From the NCBI RefSeq assembly GCF_003019815.1, contig NZ_CP027773.1:631001-695000 (forward strand): DNA of 64,000 nucleotides, in the 5' to 3' direction. The notes beneath the pieces were generated by a model. It was not told the DNA's origin. It did not search any database and was given only the letters and a program-made list of their open reading frames with translations. Numbering within the stretch: the first letter of the stretch is position 1; every line of letters starts with the position of its first letter. Shown piece by piece: positions 55,690 to 64,000 of the stretch. The position numbers and the translations under genes are program-made. This stretch comes from Variovorax sp. PMC12 (GTDB lineage: Bacteria > Pseudomonadota > Gammaproteobacteria > Burkholderiales > Burkholderiaceae_C).

Positions 55690-56589
55690 ATGAACAGAAT
55701 CGGATTCATCGCATCGTCGATCCTCGTCTTGCTCGTGCTGTTGAGCTCGACCCTCTTCGTGGTCGACCAGCGCCAGTTCGGCGTGGTCTATGCCCTCGGC
55801 CAGATCAAGCAGGTCATCACCGAGCCGGGCCTCAACTTCAAGCTGCCGCCGCCGTTCCAGAACGTGTCGTACATCGACAAGCGGCTGCTCACGCTCTCCA
55901 GCATCGACACCGAACCCATGCTCACCGCTGAAAAGCAGCGCGTGGTGATCGACTGGTACGTGCGCTGGCGCATCAGCGACCCTCAGGCCTACATCCGCAA
56001 CGTCGGTCTCGACGAGAACGCCGGTGCGATGCAGCTCAACCGTGTGGTGCGCAATGCGTTCCAGGAAAACATCAACAAGCGCACCGTGCGCGACCTGATC
56101 TCGGTGCGCCGCGAGGCCCTGATGGCCGACGTGCAGCGCGAAGTGCTGTCGGTGGTGAAGGGCGCCAAGCCCTGGGGCGTCGACGTGGTCGACGTTCGCA
56201 TCACCCGTGTCGACTATGTGGAAGCCATTACCGAATCGGTCTACCGCCGCATGGAAGCCGAGCGCAAGCGCGTGGCCAACGAACTGCGCTCGACCGGTAC
56301 GGCCGAGGGCGAAAAAATCCGCGCCGACGCCGACCGTCAGCGCGAAGTGATCGTCGCCAACGCCTACCGTGATGCGCAGAAGATCAAGGGCGAGGGCGAT
56401 GCCCAGGCCGCTGCCGCCTACAGCGAGTCCTTTGGCCGCGACCCTCAGTTCGCCCAGTTCTATCGCAGCCTCGAGGCCTACAAGCAGAGCTTCAACAAGA
56501 AGAGCGACGTAATGGTGCTCGACCCGTCGTCGGACTTCTTCCGCGCCATGCAGGGCTCGGGTTCCTCCACCAACGCTCCTCGTCGTTGA
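55690..56589 (+). CDS. hflC: HflC, membrane protease modulator
   Basis: SPFH partner of HflK, 299 residues. One N-terminal membrane helix (IGFIASSILVLLVLLSSTLFVV), the SPFH domain (QRQFGVVYALGQIK to WRISDPQAYIRN) and a C-terminal coiled coil with RRMEAERKRVANELRSTGTAEGEK. It starts 17 bases after hflK, forming the hflKC pair. Confidence 0.96.
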   Translation: MNRIGFIASSILVLLVLLSSTLFVVDQRQFGVVYALGQIKQVITEPGLNFKLPPPFQNVSYIDKRLLTLSSIDTEPMLTAEKQRVVIDWYVRWRISDPQAYIRNVGLDENAGAMQLNRVVRNAFQENINKRTVRDLISVRREALMADVQREVLSVVKGAKPWGVDVVDVRITRVDYVEAITESVYRRMEAERKRVANELRSTGTAEGEKIRADADRQREVIVANAYRDAQKIKGEGDAQAAAAYSESFGRDPQFAQFYRSLEAYKQSFNKKSDVMVLDPSSDFFRAMQGSGSSTNAPRR

Positions 56590-56605
56590 TTCTTTCCCCG
56601 GAGCC

Positions 56606-56794
56606 GTGAGCGCCGACACTTTCTGGAGCGCGCTAGCGCTCGTCCTGGTGATCGAGGGCATCCTGCCTTTCGTTTCTCCGGGAGGGTGGCGGCGCGGCTT
56701 CGGGCAGCTCATGCAGCTGCGCGACGGCCAGCTTCGTTTCTTCGGACTTTGCAGCATCCTGCTGGGTTTGATACTGCTCTGGATCCTGGCCTAG
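56606..56794 (+). CDS. DUF2065 small membrane protein
   Basis: A 62-residue protein with two membrane helices (about 6-24, WSALALVLVIEGILPF, and about 44-62, FFGLCSILLGLILLWILA). The DUF2065/YjeT family often lies after hflC in proteobacteria; its function is unknown. The start is GTG 16 bases after hflC, in the same transcription direction. Confidence 0.85.
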   Translation: MSADTFWSALALVLVIEGILPFVSPGGWRRGFGQLMQLRDGQLRFFGLCSILLGLILLWILA

Positions 56795-56850
56795 TCTCGG
56801 GCTGGTCGCGGTCCCGGTAGAATCCCGGTTTAACCACGCCCCCGATCCCC

Positions 56851-58011
56851 ATGTCCGCTTGGGTCCTTCCGGATCACATTGCCGATGTGCTGCCTTCCGA
56901 GGCGCGCCACATCGAAGAACTTCGACGCCAGCTGCTCGATACCGCCCGTGGCTACGGCTACGAGCTGGTGATGCCGCCGCTGCTCGAGCACCTGGAGTCG
57001 CTGCTTTCGGGCACCGGCGAGGCGCTCGACCTCCAAACCTTCAAGCTCGTCGACCAGCTCTCCGGCCGCAGCATGGGCCTTCGCGCCGACACCACCCCCC
57101 AGGTGGCGCGCATCGATGCCCACCTGCTGAACCGCGACGGCGTGGCCCGCCTGTGCTACTGCGGCCCGGTGCTCCACACCCGCCCCGACCGGCCGCATGC
57201 AACCCGCGAGCCGCTGCAGTTCGGCGCCGAGATCTACGGCCACGCCGGCCTCGAGGCCGACACCGAGACCTTGCTGCTCGCACTCGACTGCCTCGATGCC
57301 GCGGGCCTGCGCGAAGGCGTGATCGTCGACCTGGCCGATGCCCGCATCGTGCGCGCGCTGTTCGCCGGCGTGCCGGTCGACGCGGCGCTGCTGGCCCGGG
57401 TGCACGCCGCGCTGGCCGCCAAGGACGCAAGCGAACTCGCCTCGCTCACCAAGGATTTCCCCGCTGCCTCGCGCGACGGCCTGCGCGCCCTGATCGGGCT
57501 CTATGGAGACGTCTGCGTGCTCGACGAGGCCGCGAAGGCCCTCGAGGGCACGCCCGCAGTGGCTCCCGCGCTGGCCGACCTCAGGCAGATCGCCGCCGGC
57601 CTGGACGAGGTTGCGGGCCGCCAGATCAGCTTCGACCTGGCCGACCTGCGCGGCTACGCCTATTACAGCGGCATGCGCTTCGGCATCTACGTGCCCGGCG
57701 CGGCCGATTCGCTGGTGCGCGGCGGCCGCTATGACGAGGTGGGCGCCGTGTTCGGCCGCAATCGTCCGGCCGTCGGCTTCAGCCTCGACGTGCGTGAACT
57801 GGTCGGCGTGCTGCCGGCCCGTCCGCTGCGTGCCGCCATCCGCGCGCCGTGGAGCGATGCGGCCGGCCTGCGTCAGGCGATTGCCCAATTGCGCAAGTCC
57901 GGTGAAACGGTAGTCTGCGTGCTGCCGGGCCATGGCAGCGAAATCGATGAATTCCACTGCGACCGCGAGCTCGTCGAGCAAGCAGGCCAGTGGAGTGTCC
58001 GAACGATCTGA
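56851..58011 (+). CDS. hisZ: ATP phosphoribosyltransferase regulatory subunit HisZ
   Basis: HisRS-like regulatory subunit, 386 residues, used by organisms whose HisG is the short form. It keeps the synthetase fold (HIADVLPSEARHIEELRRQLL, TFKLVDQLSGRSMGLRADTTPQ) but has no anticodon domain and altered active-site motifs (KAGG-type motif 3 absent, ending WSVRTI). Found next to purA as in related genomes. hisG is not in the window. Confidence 0.93.
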   Translation: MSAWVLPDHIADVLPSEARHIEELRRQLLDTARGYGYELVMPPLLEHLESLLSGTGEALDLQTFKLVDQLSGRSMGLRADTTPQVARIDAHLLNRDGVARLCYCGPVLHTRPDRPHATREPLQFGAEIYGHAGLEADTETLLLALDCLDAAGLREGVIVDLADARIVRALFAGVPVDAALLARVHAALAAKDASELASLTKDFPAASRDGLRALIGLYGDVCVLDEAAKALEGTPAVAPALADLRQIAAGLDEVAGRQISFDLADLRGYAYYSGMRFGIYVPGAADSLVRGGRYDEVGAVFGRNRPAVGFSLDVRELVGVLPARPLRAAIRAPWSDAAGLRQAIAQLRKSGETVVCVLPGHGSEIDEFHCDRELVEQAGQWSVRTI

Positions 58012-58033
58012 ATTTTTGAGTAATGGAACGAGC

Positions 58034-59365
58034 ATGAGCGTAACCACCGGAAGAAACGTGGTCGTCGTCGGCACCCAATGGGGCGACGAGGGCAAAGGCA
58101 AGCTGGTCGACTGGCTGACCGAAAGCGCCCAGGGCGTGGTCCGCTTCCAGGGCGGCCACAACGCGGGCCACACGCTGGTCATCAACGGTGTGAAGACAGC
58201 GTTGCACCTGATCCCGAGCGGCATCATGCGGCCCGGCGTCAAGTGCTACATCGGCAACGGCGTGGTGCTGTCGGCTGCCAAGCTGTTCGAGGAAATCGAA
58301 GGGCTGGAGAAGGCTGGCGTCGAAGTGCGTTCGCGCCTGCGCATCAGCGAGGCCTGCCCGCTGATCCTGCCGTTCCACGCCGCGCTGGACATCGCGCGCG
58401 AGGCCTATCGCGAGAAGGGCGGCATCGAGAAGATCGGCACCACCGGCCGCGGCATCGGTCCGGCCTATGAAGACAAGATCGCCCGCCGCGCGCTGCGCGT
58501 GCAGGACCTGAAGCACCCCGAGCGTTTCGCGGCCAAGCTGCGCGTGCTGCTCGACCTGCACAACCACGTGCTGACGCAGGTGCTGAGCGCACCGGCCATC
58601 GATTTCGACGAAGTCTTCAACGAAGCCATGAAGCACGCCGAGCTGCTCAAGCCCATGATGGCCGACGTTTCGCGCGAGCTGAACGACGCGCACAGGAACG
58701 GCGCCAACCTGCTGTTCGAAGGCGCGCAGGGCACGCTGCTCGACGTGGACCACGGCACCTACCCGTACGTCACTTCCAGCAACTGCGTGGCCGGCAACGC
58801 CGCCGCCGGTTCGGGCGTGGGCCCGGGCATGCTGCACTACATCCTGGGCATCACCAAGGCCTACTGCACGCGCGTGGGCGGCGGTCCGTTCCCCACCGAG
58901 CTCGACTGGGCCACGCCCGGCACCCCCGGCTACCACATGAGCACCGTGGGCGCCGAAAAGGGCGTGACCACTGGCCGCAGCCGCCGTTGCGGCTGGTTCG
59001 ACGCCGCGCTGCTCAAGCGTTCGGCGCAGGTCAACGGCCTGTCGGGCCTGTGCATCACCAAGCTCGACGTGCTGGACGGCCTCGAGAAGCTCGAGCTGTG
59101 CACCGGCTACGAACTCGACGGCGAGATCACCGACATCCTGCCGATGGGCGCCGACGAGATCGAGCGCTGCACCCCGATCTACGAGACCCTCGAGGGCTGG
59201 AGCGAAAGCACCGTGGGCGTCACGCAGTACGACAAGCTGCCGGTCAATGCGCGGCTGTACCTGCAGCGCATCGAGCAGGTCACCGGCGTGCCGATCCACA
59301 TGGTGTCGACCAGCCCCGATCGCGACCACACGATCATGATGCGCCACCCCTACCTGGCCGACTGA
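58034..59365 (+). CDS. purA: Adenylosuccinate synthetase
   Basis: GTP-dependent synthetase joining IMP and aspartate in adenine nucleotide synthesis, 443 residues. The N-terminal P-loop-like GTQWGDEGKGK, IMP-binding GTTGRGIGPAYEDK and the TTGRSRRCGWFD segment are intact. ATG 58034 gives the conserved start; 34 upstream in-frame residues overlap hisZ. It follows hisZ by 22 bases. Confidence 0.97.
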   Translation: MSVTTGRNVVVVGTQWGDEGKGKLVDWLTESAQGVVRFQGGHNAGHTLVINGVKTALHLIPSGIMRPGVKCYIGNGVVLSAAKLFEEIEGLEKAGVEVRSRLRISEACPLILPFHAALDIAREAYREKGGIEKIGTTGRGIGPAYEDKIARRALRVQDLKHPERFAAKLRVLLDLHNHVLTQVLSAPAIDFDEVFNEAMKHAELLKPMMADVSRELNDAHRNGANLLFEGAQGTLLDVDHGTYPYVTSSNCVAGNAAAGSGVGPGMLHYILGITKAYCTRVGGGPFPTELDWATPGTPGYHMSTVGAEKGVTTGRSRRCGWFDAALLKRSAQVNGLSGLCITKLDVLDGLEKLELCTGYELDGEITDILPMGADEIERCTPIYETLEGWSESTVGVTQYDKLPVNARLYLQRIEQVTGVPIHMVSTSPDRDHTIMMRHPYLAD

Positions 59366-59386
59366 AAACAGAGGAAAAGAAGAACC

Positions 59387-59911
59387 ATGTTGACCGAAGA
59401 CGGCAAGCATCTCTACGTCAGCTACGACGAGTACCACAACCTGATCGAGAAGCTCGCGATCAAGGTGCACCAGTCGGGCTGGCAGTTCGACACCATCCTG
59501 TGCCTGGCACGCGGCGGCATGCGCCCCGGCGACGTGCTCTCGCGCATCTTCGACAAGCCGCTGGCGATCATGTCGACCAGCTCGTACCGCGCCGATGCAG
59601 GCACGGTGCAGGGCCACCTGGACATCGCCCGCTTCATCACCACCCCCAAGGGCGAGATCGCCGGCAGGGTGCTGCTGGTGGACGACCTCGCCGATTCGGG
59701 GCACACGCTGCACGCGGTGATGGACATGCTGCGCAACAACTATCCGCCCATCACCGAGCTGCGCAGCGCCGTGATCTGGACCAAGGCGCTGTCGACCTTC
59801 ACGCCCGACTACCAGGTGGAATTCCTGGCCACCAACCCGTGGATCCATCAGCCCTTCGAAGGCTACGACTCCATGGGCGCCGACAAGCTCATCGAGAAGT
59901 GGTCGGTCTGA
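59387..59911 (+). CDS. Purine/xanthine-type phosphoribosyltransferase
   Basis: A 174-residue type I phosphoribosyltransferase. The PRPP-binding signature is VLLVDDLADSGHTL, with the pyrophosphate loop in LARGGMRPG. The fold fits xanthine-guanine or related purine salvage enzymes; substrate choice is inference from the neighbouring purA. It starts 21 bases after purA. A short CG hairpin overlaps its end and the convergent VOC gene. Confidence 0.85.
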   Translation: MLTEDGKHLYVSYDEYHNLIEKLAIKVHQSGWQFDTILCLARGGMRPGDVLSRIFDKPLAIMSTSSYRADAGTVQGHLDIARFITTPKGEIAGRVLLVDDLADSGHTLHAVMDMLRNNYPPITELRSAVIWTKALSTFTPDYQVEFLATNPWIHQPFEGYDSMGADKLIEKWSV

Positions 59912-59929
59912 CGATCCAGTCCCGCCGAT

Positions 59930-60382
59930 TCATCCGGCGGGGTTGAGCAGCATCGCGGTATAGCGGCGCTGCATTTCTTCCGGCGTCAGCTTCTCGATGC
60001 TGTGCCCCACGTTCCAGCGATGGCCGAAGGGGTCGCGAAAGACGCCGGAACGTTCCCCATAGAACTGGTCCTGCGGTGCCCTGTCGAGCGTGGCGCCGGC
60101 AGCGACCGCGCGCGCCACGACCGTGTCGGCATCGTCCACATGCAGGTGCAGCGTGACGGCGGTGCCGCCCAGTGTCTTCGCGCTGTGGATGTCGCATTCG
60201 GCGAATTCGTCCGAGAGCATCAGGATCGCGCCGTTGTGGAAGTCCAGCTCCGCGTGGCCGATGCGCCCGCTGGGCTCGGTCAGCCGGAAGATCTCCTTCA
60301 CCTCGAAGACCTTGCAGTAGAAGTCGATGGCGGCGGCCGCGTCGTGGACGCAGATGTAGGGGAACAGTTCGTGGATAGCCAT
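59930..60382 (-). CDS. VOC-family (glyoxalase/PhnB-like) protein
   Basis: A 150-residue protein with the vicinal-oxygen-chelate fold, containing the paired beta-alpha-beta-beta-beta units (YICVHDAAAAIDFYCKVFEVKE; TAVTLHLHVDDADTVVARA; RSGVFRDPFGHRWNVG). The last motif, with DPFGHRW, is typical of the PhnB-like group. Function unassigned; often linked to stress or antibiotic-related chemistry. It is convergent with the phosphoribosyltransferase and 53 bases downstream of the AraC gene on the same strand. Confidence 0.85.
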   Translation of the reverse strand: MAIHELFPYICVHDAAAAIDFYCKVFEVKEIFRLTEPSGRIGHAELDFHNGAILMLSDEFAECDIHSAKTLGGTAVTLHLHVDDADTVVARAVAAGATLDRAPQDQFYGERSGVFRDPFGHRWNVGHSIEKLTPEEMQRRYTAMLLNPAG

Positions 60383-60435
60383 GGTGTTCGTTCGTCAGGT
60401 GTGGGATGGGCGTGATTGTGGTTTCCGGCCTGTCT

Positions 60436-61320
60436 TCACGTCTTGAAGAAATTTGACCTGCCGGCAGCCGCTCGGACCGGCACGTGGCGCGACGACTTCG
60501 GTGCCGCGCGCCGGTAGGCCTGCGGCGACATGCCGGCGATCGCGAGGAAGTCGCGGTTGAAATGCGCCTGGTCGCTGTAGCCCGCGTCCAGTGCCAGGTC
60601 GGCCCAGGGCTGCTCGGGGTCGATCGCGAACCGGCCCAGCACGTGGTCGAAGCGCAGCATGCGGGCGTATTGCTTGGGCGCCAGGCCGGTCATGCCGCGA
60701 AAAAGCGCAATAAAACGCCGGTGGCTGTATCCGCTTTGCGCCACCAGCCGGTGGATCGCGCCGGCCTGCGCGCCGTCGTCGCTGGCGTTCCAGCCGGCCA
60801 TGCTGGCCAGCGCCTGCGCCACCGCGGGATGCAGGCGGTGCGCGGTGGACGCGGCGAGCCGTGCGCTCAGCAACGCATCGACGATCTCGAGCTGCCGCGC
60901 CGGCGATCCGGCGGCGTGAAGCTGTTCGAGCGCAAAGCCGGCAGCGGTACCCCAGAGCGCTTCCAGCGGTGTGTGGCGGCCGGCCAGTGCGTCTTCAGGC
61001 GCGCCGAGCAGCGCGTTCGCCGCGCCGGGCCTGAGCATGATGCCGACCGAACGCGTCTGCAGCGAAACGTCGCGCACGAAGAAGGCCGAGCGTGTGCCGC
61101 CCACCATCGCATGGCCCACGGTGTAGCCCCGCGCGTCCTCGTCGTCATGAAAAAGGCGCAACGGCGGCCCGGAGAGCCGGAACACGAGGTGCATGCTGCC
61201 CGTGGGCAGCACATGTTCGCGCGCGCCGGGCCGTTCGCGGGGCGCCCCCTCGGGTTCGGACGCCCACAGCAGCCGCACGAAGGGCCGCAGCTGAGGCAAG
61301 GGAAGGCGGGTCAGTTGCAT
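60436..61320 (-). CDS. AraC-family transcriptional regulator (DUF6597-type)
   Basis: A 294-residue regulator. The C-terminal double HTH (about 185-275) reads VAQSGYSHRRFIALFRGMTGLAPKQYARMLRF and the second helix pair AGYSDQAHFNRDFLAIAGMSPQAYRR. The N-terminal domain (LRPFVRLLWASEPEG, PTGSMHLVFRLSG) is the DUF6597 type often beside small VOC proteins. It probably regulates the adjacent VOC gene, which would form an operon with it. Confidence 0.88.
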   Translation of the reverse strand: MQLTRLPLPQLRPFVRLLWASEPEGAPRERPGAREHVLPTGSMHLVFRLSGPPLRLFHDDEDARGYTVGHAMVGGTRSAFFVRDVSLQTRSVGIMLRPGAANALLGAPEDALAGRHTPLEALWGTAAGFALEQLHAAGSPARQLEIVDALLSARLAASTAHRLHPAVAQALASMAGWNASDDGAQAGAIHRLVAQSGYSHRRFIALFRGMTGLAPKQYARMLRFDHVLGRFAIDPEQPWADLALDAGYSDQAHFNRDFLAIAGMSPQAYRRAAPKSSRHVPVRAAAGRSNFFKT

Positions 61321-61407
61321 GTGCGGAGAGTGTCCGTCGAGCCGTTTCGCAGCGCAATCGGGCCCGGGCGCGAGCAGGGCGCGCGACCACCACGCTAGGA
61401 TTCACCC

Positions 61408-62601
61408 ATGAGCAAGCTTTCCACGACCCTGATCCACCACCCCTACACCCCACCCGACACCTTCGCCGCGCCGCAGCCCGGCGTGTTCAAGGCGTCGACG
61501 GTGTTCTTCGCCGACGTGGCGGCGATGCGCGCCCGTGACTGGAAGACCAAGGCCGGCTACACCTACGGCCTGCACGGCACGCCCACCACCTTCACGCTCG
61601 AGGAGCGCCTTGCCACGCTCGAAGGCGGTACCGAATGCCTGCTGGTGCCCAGCGGCCTGGCCGCCATCTCGCTGGTGGCGTTCGCCTTCCTGAAGACCGG
61701 CGACGAAGTGCTGATCCCCGACAACGCCTACGGCCCCAACAAGGCGCTGGCCACCGGCGAGCTCGCCAACTTCGGCATCACCCACCGCCTGTACGACGCG
61801 ATGGACCCGTCGGACCTCGAGGCCAAGCTGTCGTCCCGCACGCGGCTGGTGTGGGTGGAGGCGGCCGGTTCGGTGACGATGGAATTCCCCGACCTTCCCG
61901 CGCTGGTGGACGTCTGCCGCGCGCGCGGCGTGATGACGGCGCTCGACAACACCTGGGGCGCCGGCCTGGCCTTCGCGCCCTTCGATTTCAACGGCACGGG
62001 GCAGGGCGTCGACATTTCCGTGCACGCGCTCACCAAGTACCCGAGCGGCGGCGGCGATGTGCTGATGGGCAGCGTGGTCACGCGCGACGAGCGCCTGCAC
62101 CGCGCCCTCAAGCTCACCCACATGCGCATGGGTTTCGGCGTCGGCGTCGGCGACGTCGAGACGCTGCTGCGCTCGCTGCCCAGCATCGGTCTGCGCTATG
62201 CGGCGCACGACCGCGCGGCACGGGAACTGGCGGGATGGCTCAACGGCTGCGAGGAAATCGCGCAGGTGCTGCACCCGGCGCTGGAAGATTCCCCGGGCCA
62301 TGTCCACTGGCGTGCACTGTGCGGCGAAACCGACCTGGCGGCGGGCCTGTTCTCCGTGGTGTTCGACGAGCGCTTCCGCACCGAGCAGGTCGACCGCTTC
62401 TGCGACAGCCTGAAGCTGTTCCGGCTCGGCTACTCGTGGGGCGGGCCGATCAGCCTCGTGGTGCCCTACGACATCGGCCTGATGCGCGACGCCAGTGTGG
62501 CGCGCTGGCCCCACAGGGGCACGCTCGTCCGCTTTTCGATCGGCCTGGAAGACGTGGGCGATCTGCGGGCCGATCTGCAACAGGCGCTGGCACGGATGTA
62601 A
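61408..62601 (+). CDS. metC: Cystathionine beta-lyase
   Basis: PLP-dependent transsulfuration enzyme, 397 residues, cleaving cystathionine to homocysteine, pyruvate and ammonia in methionine synthesis. The internal aldimine lysine is K210 in HALTKYPSGGGDVLMG. Other motifs are YTYGLHGTPT, LEGGTECLLVPSGLAA and ALDNTWGAG. The Cys/Met-metab family also includes related gamma-lyases, so the exact substrate is inferred. Divergent from the AraC gene with 87 bases between. Confidence 0.87.
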   Translation: MSKLSTTLIHHPYTPPDTFAAPQPGVFKASTVFFADVAAMRARDWKTKAGYTYGLHGTPTTFTLEERLATLEGGTECLLVPSGLAAISLVAFAFLKTGDEVLIPDNAYGPNKALATGELANFGITHRLYDAMDPSDLEAKLSSRTRLVWVEAAGSVTMEFPDLPALVDVCRARGVMTALDNTWGAGLAFAPFDFNGTGQGVDISVHALTKYPSGGGDVLMGSVVTRDERLHRALKLTHMRMGFGVGVGDVETLLRSLPSIGLRYAAHDRAARELAGWLNGCEEIAQVLHPALEDSPGHVHWRALCGETDLAAGLFSVVFDERFRTEQVDRFCDSLKLFRLGYSWGGPISLVVPYDIGLMRDASVARWPHRGTLVRFSIGLEDVGDLRADLQQALARM

Positions 62602-62713
62602 AAAAGCGAATCGGCTGTCTCGAGTGCCGCCGCGGGGGCTCTTGAGACTGCACCGTTATCGCTTACAGTAGGCCACGCGCAGTCACCCTGACTGCCTCGC
62701 CCAAGGAGAAGCA

Positions 62714-62917
62714 GTGGCAACACCAAATTACGGCTACGAGAAGCGCCAGAAAGAGCTGGCCAAGAAGAAGAAAAAGGAAGAAAAGCTCCGGGAAAAGGCG
62801 AATCGCAAACTCAGCCCGAGCAGCGACGGACTGGCTCCCGGAGACCCGGAAACCGACGTGGCTTCGCTCGAACGCGATCCCCCCACGGTGCCCGAGTTGC
62901 CCACCAAGAACGGTTGA
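62714..62917 (+). CDS. Lysine-rich small protein, hypothetical
   Basis: A 67-residue protein with a lysine-rich helical N-terminus (YEKRQKELAKKKKKEEKLRE) and an acidic/Pro-rich end (VASLERDPPTVPELPTKNG). GTG start with AAGGAGAAG upstream. Such short basic-start proteins are common in Burkholderiales; the function is unknown. It is followed by a bidirectional terminator. Confidence 0.7.
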   Translation: MATPNYGYEKRQKELAKKKKKEEKLREKANRKLSPSSDGLAPGDPETDVASLERDPPTVPELPTKNG

Positions 62918-62940
62918 TCCGTTTCTGGCTTCCCTCCATG

Positions 62941-62976
62941 AAAACCGCCACAGGCTTGCGCCGGTGGCGGTTTTTT
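62941..62976. terminator. Bidirectional terminator between the lysine-rich gene and tesA
   Basis: AAAACCGCCAC pairs with GTGGCGGTTTTTT around a 12-base loop. The A-run on the left and T-run on the right let it serve both the plus-strand small gene and the minus-strand tesA, whose stop is at its right edge. Confidence 0.88.
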
Positions 62977-63635
62977 CATTTGGGCAGCAGCTTGCGCAGT
63001 TCGGGCCAGACGTTGTCGAGCAACTGCGGCTGCGCCGCCGCCGTCGGATGGATGCGGTCGGCCTGGAACAGCGAGAGCGCGTTCGGTGCGTCCGCCACGC
63101 CCTTGAGCAGGAAGGGCACGAGCGCCGACCGGGTGGCGCCGGCCACCTTCGAGAACACCGCCTCGAAGCGCCGCGTGTAGTCGCCGCCGTAGTTGGGCGG
63201 CACCTGGATGCCGACGATCAGCACCTTCGCGCCTGCCGCCTGCGCGGCCTTGGTGATCTGCAGCAGGTTGCTTTCGGTGTCGGCCAGCGGCAGGCCGCGC
63301 AGGGCGTCGTTGGCGCCGAGCTCCAGCACAACGAGGCTGGGCTTGTGCTGCGCGAGCAGCGAAGGAAAGCGGGCGCGTCCACCGGAGCTGGTGTCGCCGC
63401 TGATGCTGGCGTTGACCACGGTCGCCGCGATCTTCTGCTGCGCAAGCCTTTTCTCCAGCAAGGGTACCCAGCCTTCGCCGCGCTTGAGCCCGTACTCTGC
63501 GCTCAGCGAATCGCCCAGCACCAGGATCACCGGCTTGCCAGCCGTGGAGGCTGGAGCCTGGGCATTCGCCGCGGTCGTCCAAGTCCCCGCGCTGCCGAGC
63601 GCGGCGGTGGTCAAGATAAAGTCACGTCGATTCAA
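62976..63635 (-). CDS. tesA: Thioesterase I/arylesterase TesA, probable Tat export
   Basis: SGNH hydrolase, 219 residues. The GDS motif is VILVLGDSLSAEYG, block III is LELGANDALRG, and the C-terminal DRIHPTAAAQP holds the catalytic Asp-His. The enzyme acts on acyl-CoA and aryl esters; E. coli TesA also shows lysophospholipase and protease activity. The most plausible start is TTG at 63635 with GGAAAGG upstream, giving an N-terminus MNRRDFIL with a twin-arginine signal rather than the Sec signal usual for TesA. It is divergent from the ABC ATPase gene. Confidence 0.88.
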   Translation of the reverse strand: MNRRDFILTTAALGSAGTWTTAANAQAPASTAGKPVILVLGDSLSAEYGLKRGEGWVPLLEKRLAQQKIAATVVNASISGDTSSGGRARFPSLLAQHKPSLVVLELGANDALRGLPLADTESNLLQITKAAQAAGAKVLIVGIQVPPNYGGDYTRRFEAVFSKVAGATRSALVPFLLKGVADAPNALSLFQADRIHPTAAAQPQLLDNVWPELRKLLPK

Positions 63636-63650
63636 AACCAAAGCCTTTCC

Positions 63651-64000
63651 ATGTCCCAACCCCCGTCTGATGCCATTGTCGCCGTCGAGCATGTCTTCAA
63701 GTCCGTGACCGACTCGGCCGGCACGCTGGACATTCTGCAGGACATCCATTTCACCCTCGGCGCGCGGGAGACCGCGGCCATCGTCGGCGCCTCGGGTTCG
63801 GGCAAGAGCACCTTGCTGTCGATCATCGCGGGGCTGGACACGCCCACGCGCGGCACCGTCAGGCTCGCGGGCGACGATCTGTTCGCCATCGACGAGGACG
63901 AGCGCGCCGCCGTGCGCGCGAAGCGCGTGGGCTTCGTGTTCCAGAGCTTCCAGCTGCTGGGCAACCTCAGCGCGCTCGAGAACGTCATGCTCCCGCTGGA
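63651..64000 (+). CDS. ABC transporter ATP-binding protein, YbbA-like (cut by window edge)
   Basis: The gene runs off the right edge with 116 codons visible. The Walker A motif is GASGSGKST, and the Q-loop is FVFQSFQLLGNLSA. LolD/MacB-type ATPases share this form; divergence from tesA copies the E. coli tesA-ybbA-ybbP arrangement and supports the YbbA assignment. The Walker B and signature motifs lie outside the window. Confidence 0.85.
   Translation, partial: MSQPPSDAIVAVEHVFKSVTDSAGTLDILQDIHFTLGARETAAIVGASGSGKSTLLSIIAGLDTPTRGTVRLAGDDLFAIDEDERAAVRAKRVGFVFQSFQLLGNLSALENVMLPL

Noticed and set aside
59921..59941. CCCGCCG/CGGCGGG hairpin between the phosphoribosyltransferase and VOC genes
   Set aside because: It overlaps the VOC coding end and lacks a T-run on either side.

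Overview
The window is a dense, high-G+C stretch of bacterial chromosome with a betaproteobacterial (Burkholderiales) gene order. The protein sequences and the order rlmN-pilF-rodZ-ispG-hisS-yfgM-bamB-der-hfq-hflX-hflKC-hisZ-purA point to Comamonadaceae, most likely Variovorax or a close relative; the genus is inference. About sixty genes fill almost all of it. There are no rRNAs, insertion sequences, prophages or CRISPR arrays, so this reads as core chromosome.

Layout. 1-2.2 kb: end of an iron-sulfur assembly cluster (hscA fragment, fdx), a DnaQ-like exonuclease and tRNA-Val(CAC). 2.5-5 kb: a proline-rich microprotein, a hydroxyglutarate-oxidase-like FAD enzyme, and envelope genes of the YqjD/YqjE type. 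5-10.4 kb: pyrD and rpiA (divergent), then folD-prlC-thioredoxin-fold protein on the minus strand. 10.5-13.7 kb: a two-component system. 13.9-20.8 kb: the pyruvate dehydrogenase operon aceE-aceF-X-lpdA, where X is an HslV-like self-compartmentalising peptidase (betaproteobacterial proteasome homologue, BPH) translationally coupled on both sides. 20.9-25.6 kb: an NlpC/P60 peptidase, a lipoprotein hydrolase, a degenerate 4-hydroxybutyryl-CoA-dehydratase-like enzyme with a divergent TetR regulator, and an isochorismatase-like hydrolase. 25.7-33.6 kb: prpE and the 2-oxoglutarate dehydrogenase operon sucA-sucB-lpd, with a hairpin-rich repeat before lpd. 33.6-43.2 kb: zapE, a coiled-coil secreted protein, a PP2C phosphatase, a YdcH-like protein and DinG-type helicase, bamD, rluD, scpB, rluB. 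43.3-59.9 kb: ndk, rlmN and the long housekeeping cluster through hfq, hflX, hflK, hflC, hisZ, purA and a phosphoribosyltransferase. 59.9-64 kb: a VOC protein, an AraC regulator, metC, a lysine-rich small protein, tesA and the start of a divergent ABC-transporter ATPase gene.

Much of the window serves central carbon flux (both 2-oxoacid dehydrogenase complexes, propionyl-CoA synthetase), outer-membrane assembly (BamB, BamD, PilF) and RNA or ribosome maturation (RluB, RluD, RlmN, Der, HflX, Hfq). Many neighbours share 4-8 nt overlaps, indicating translational coupling. The most distinctive item is the proteasome-like gene inside the pyruvate dehydrogenase operon.
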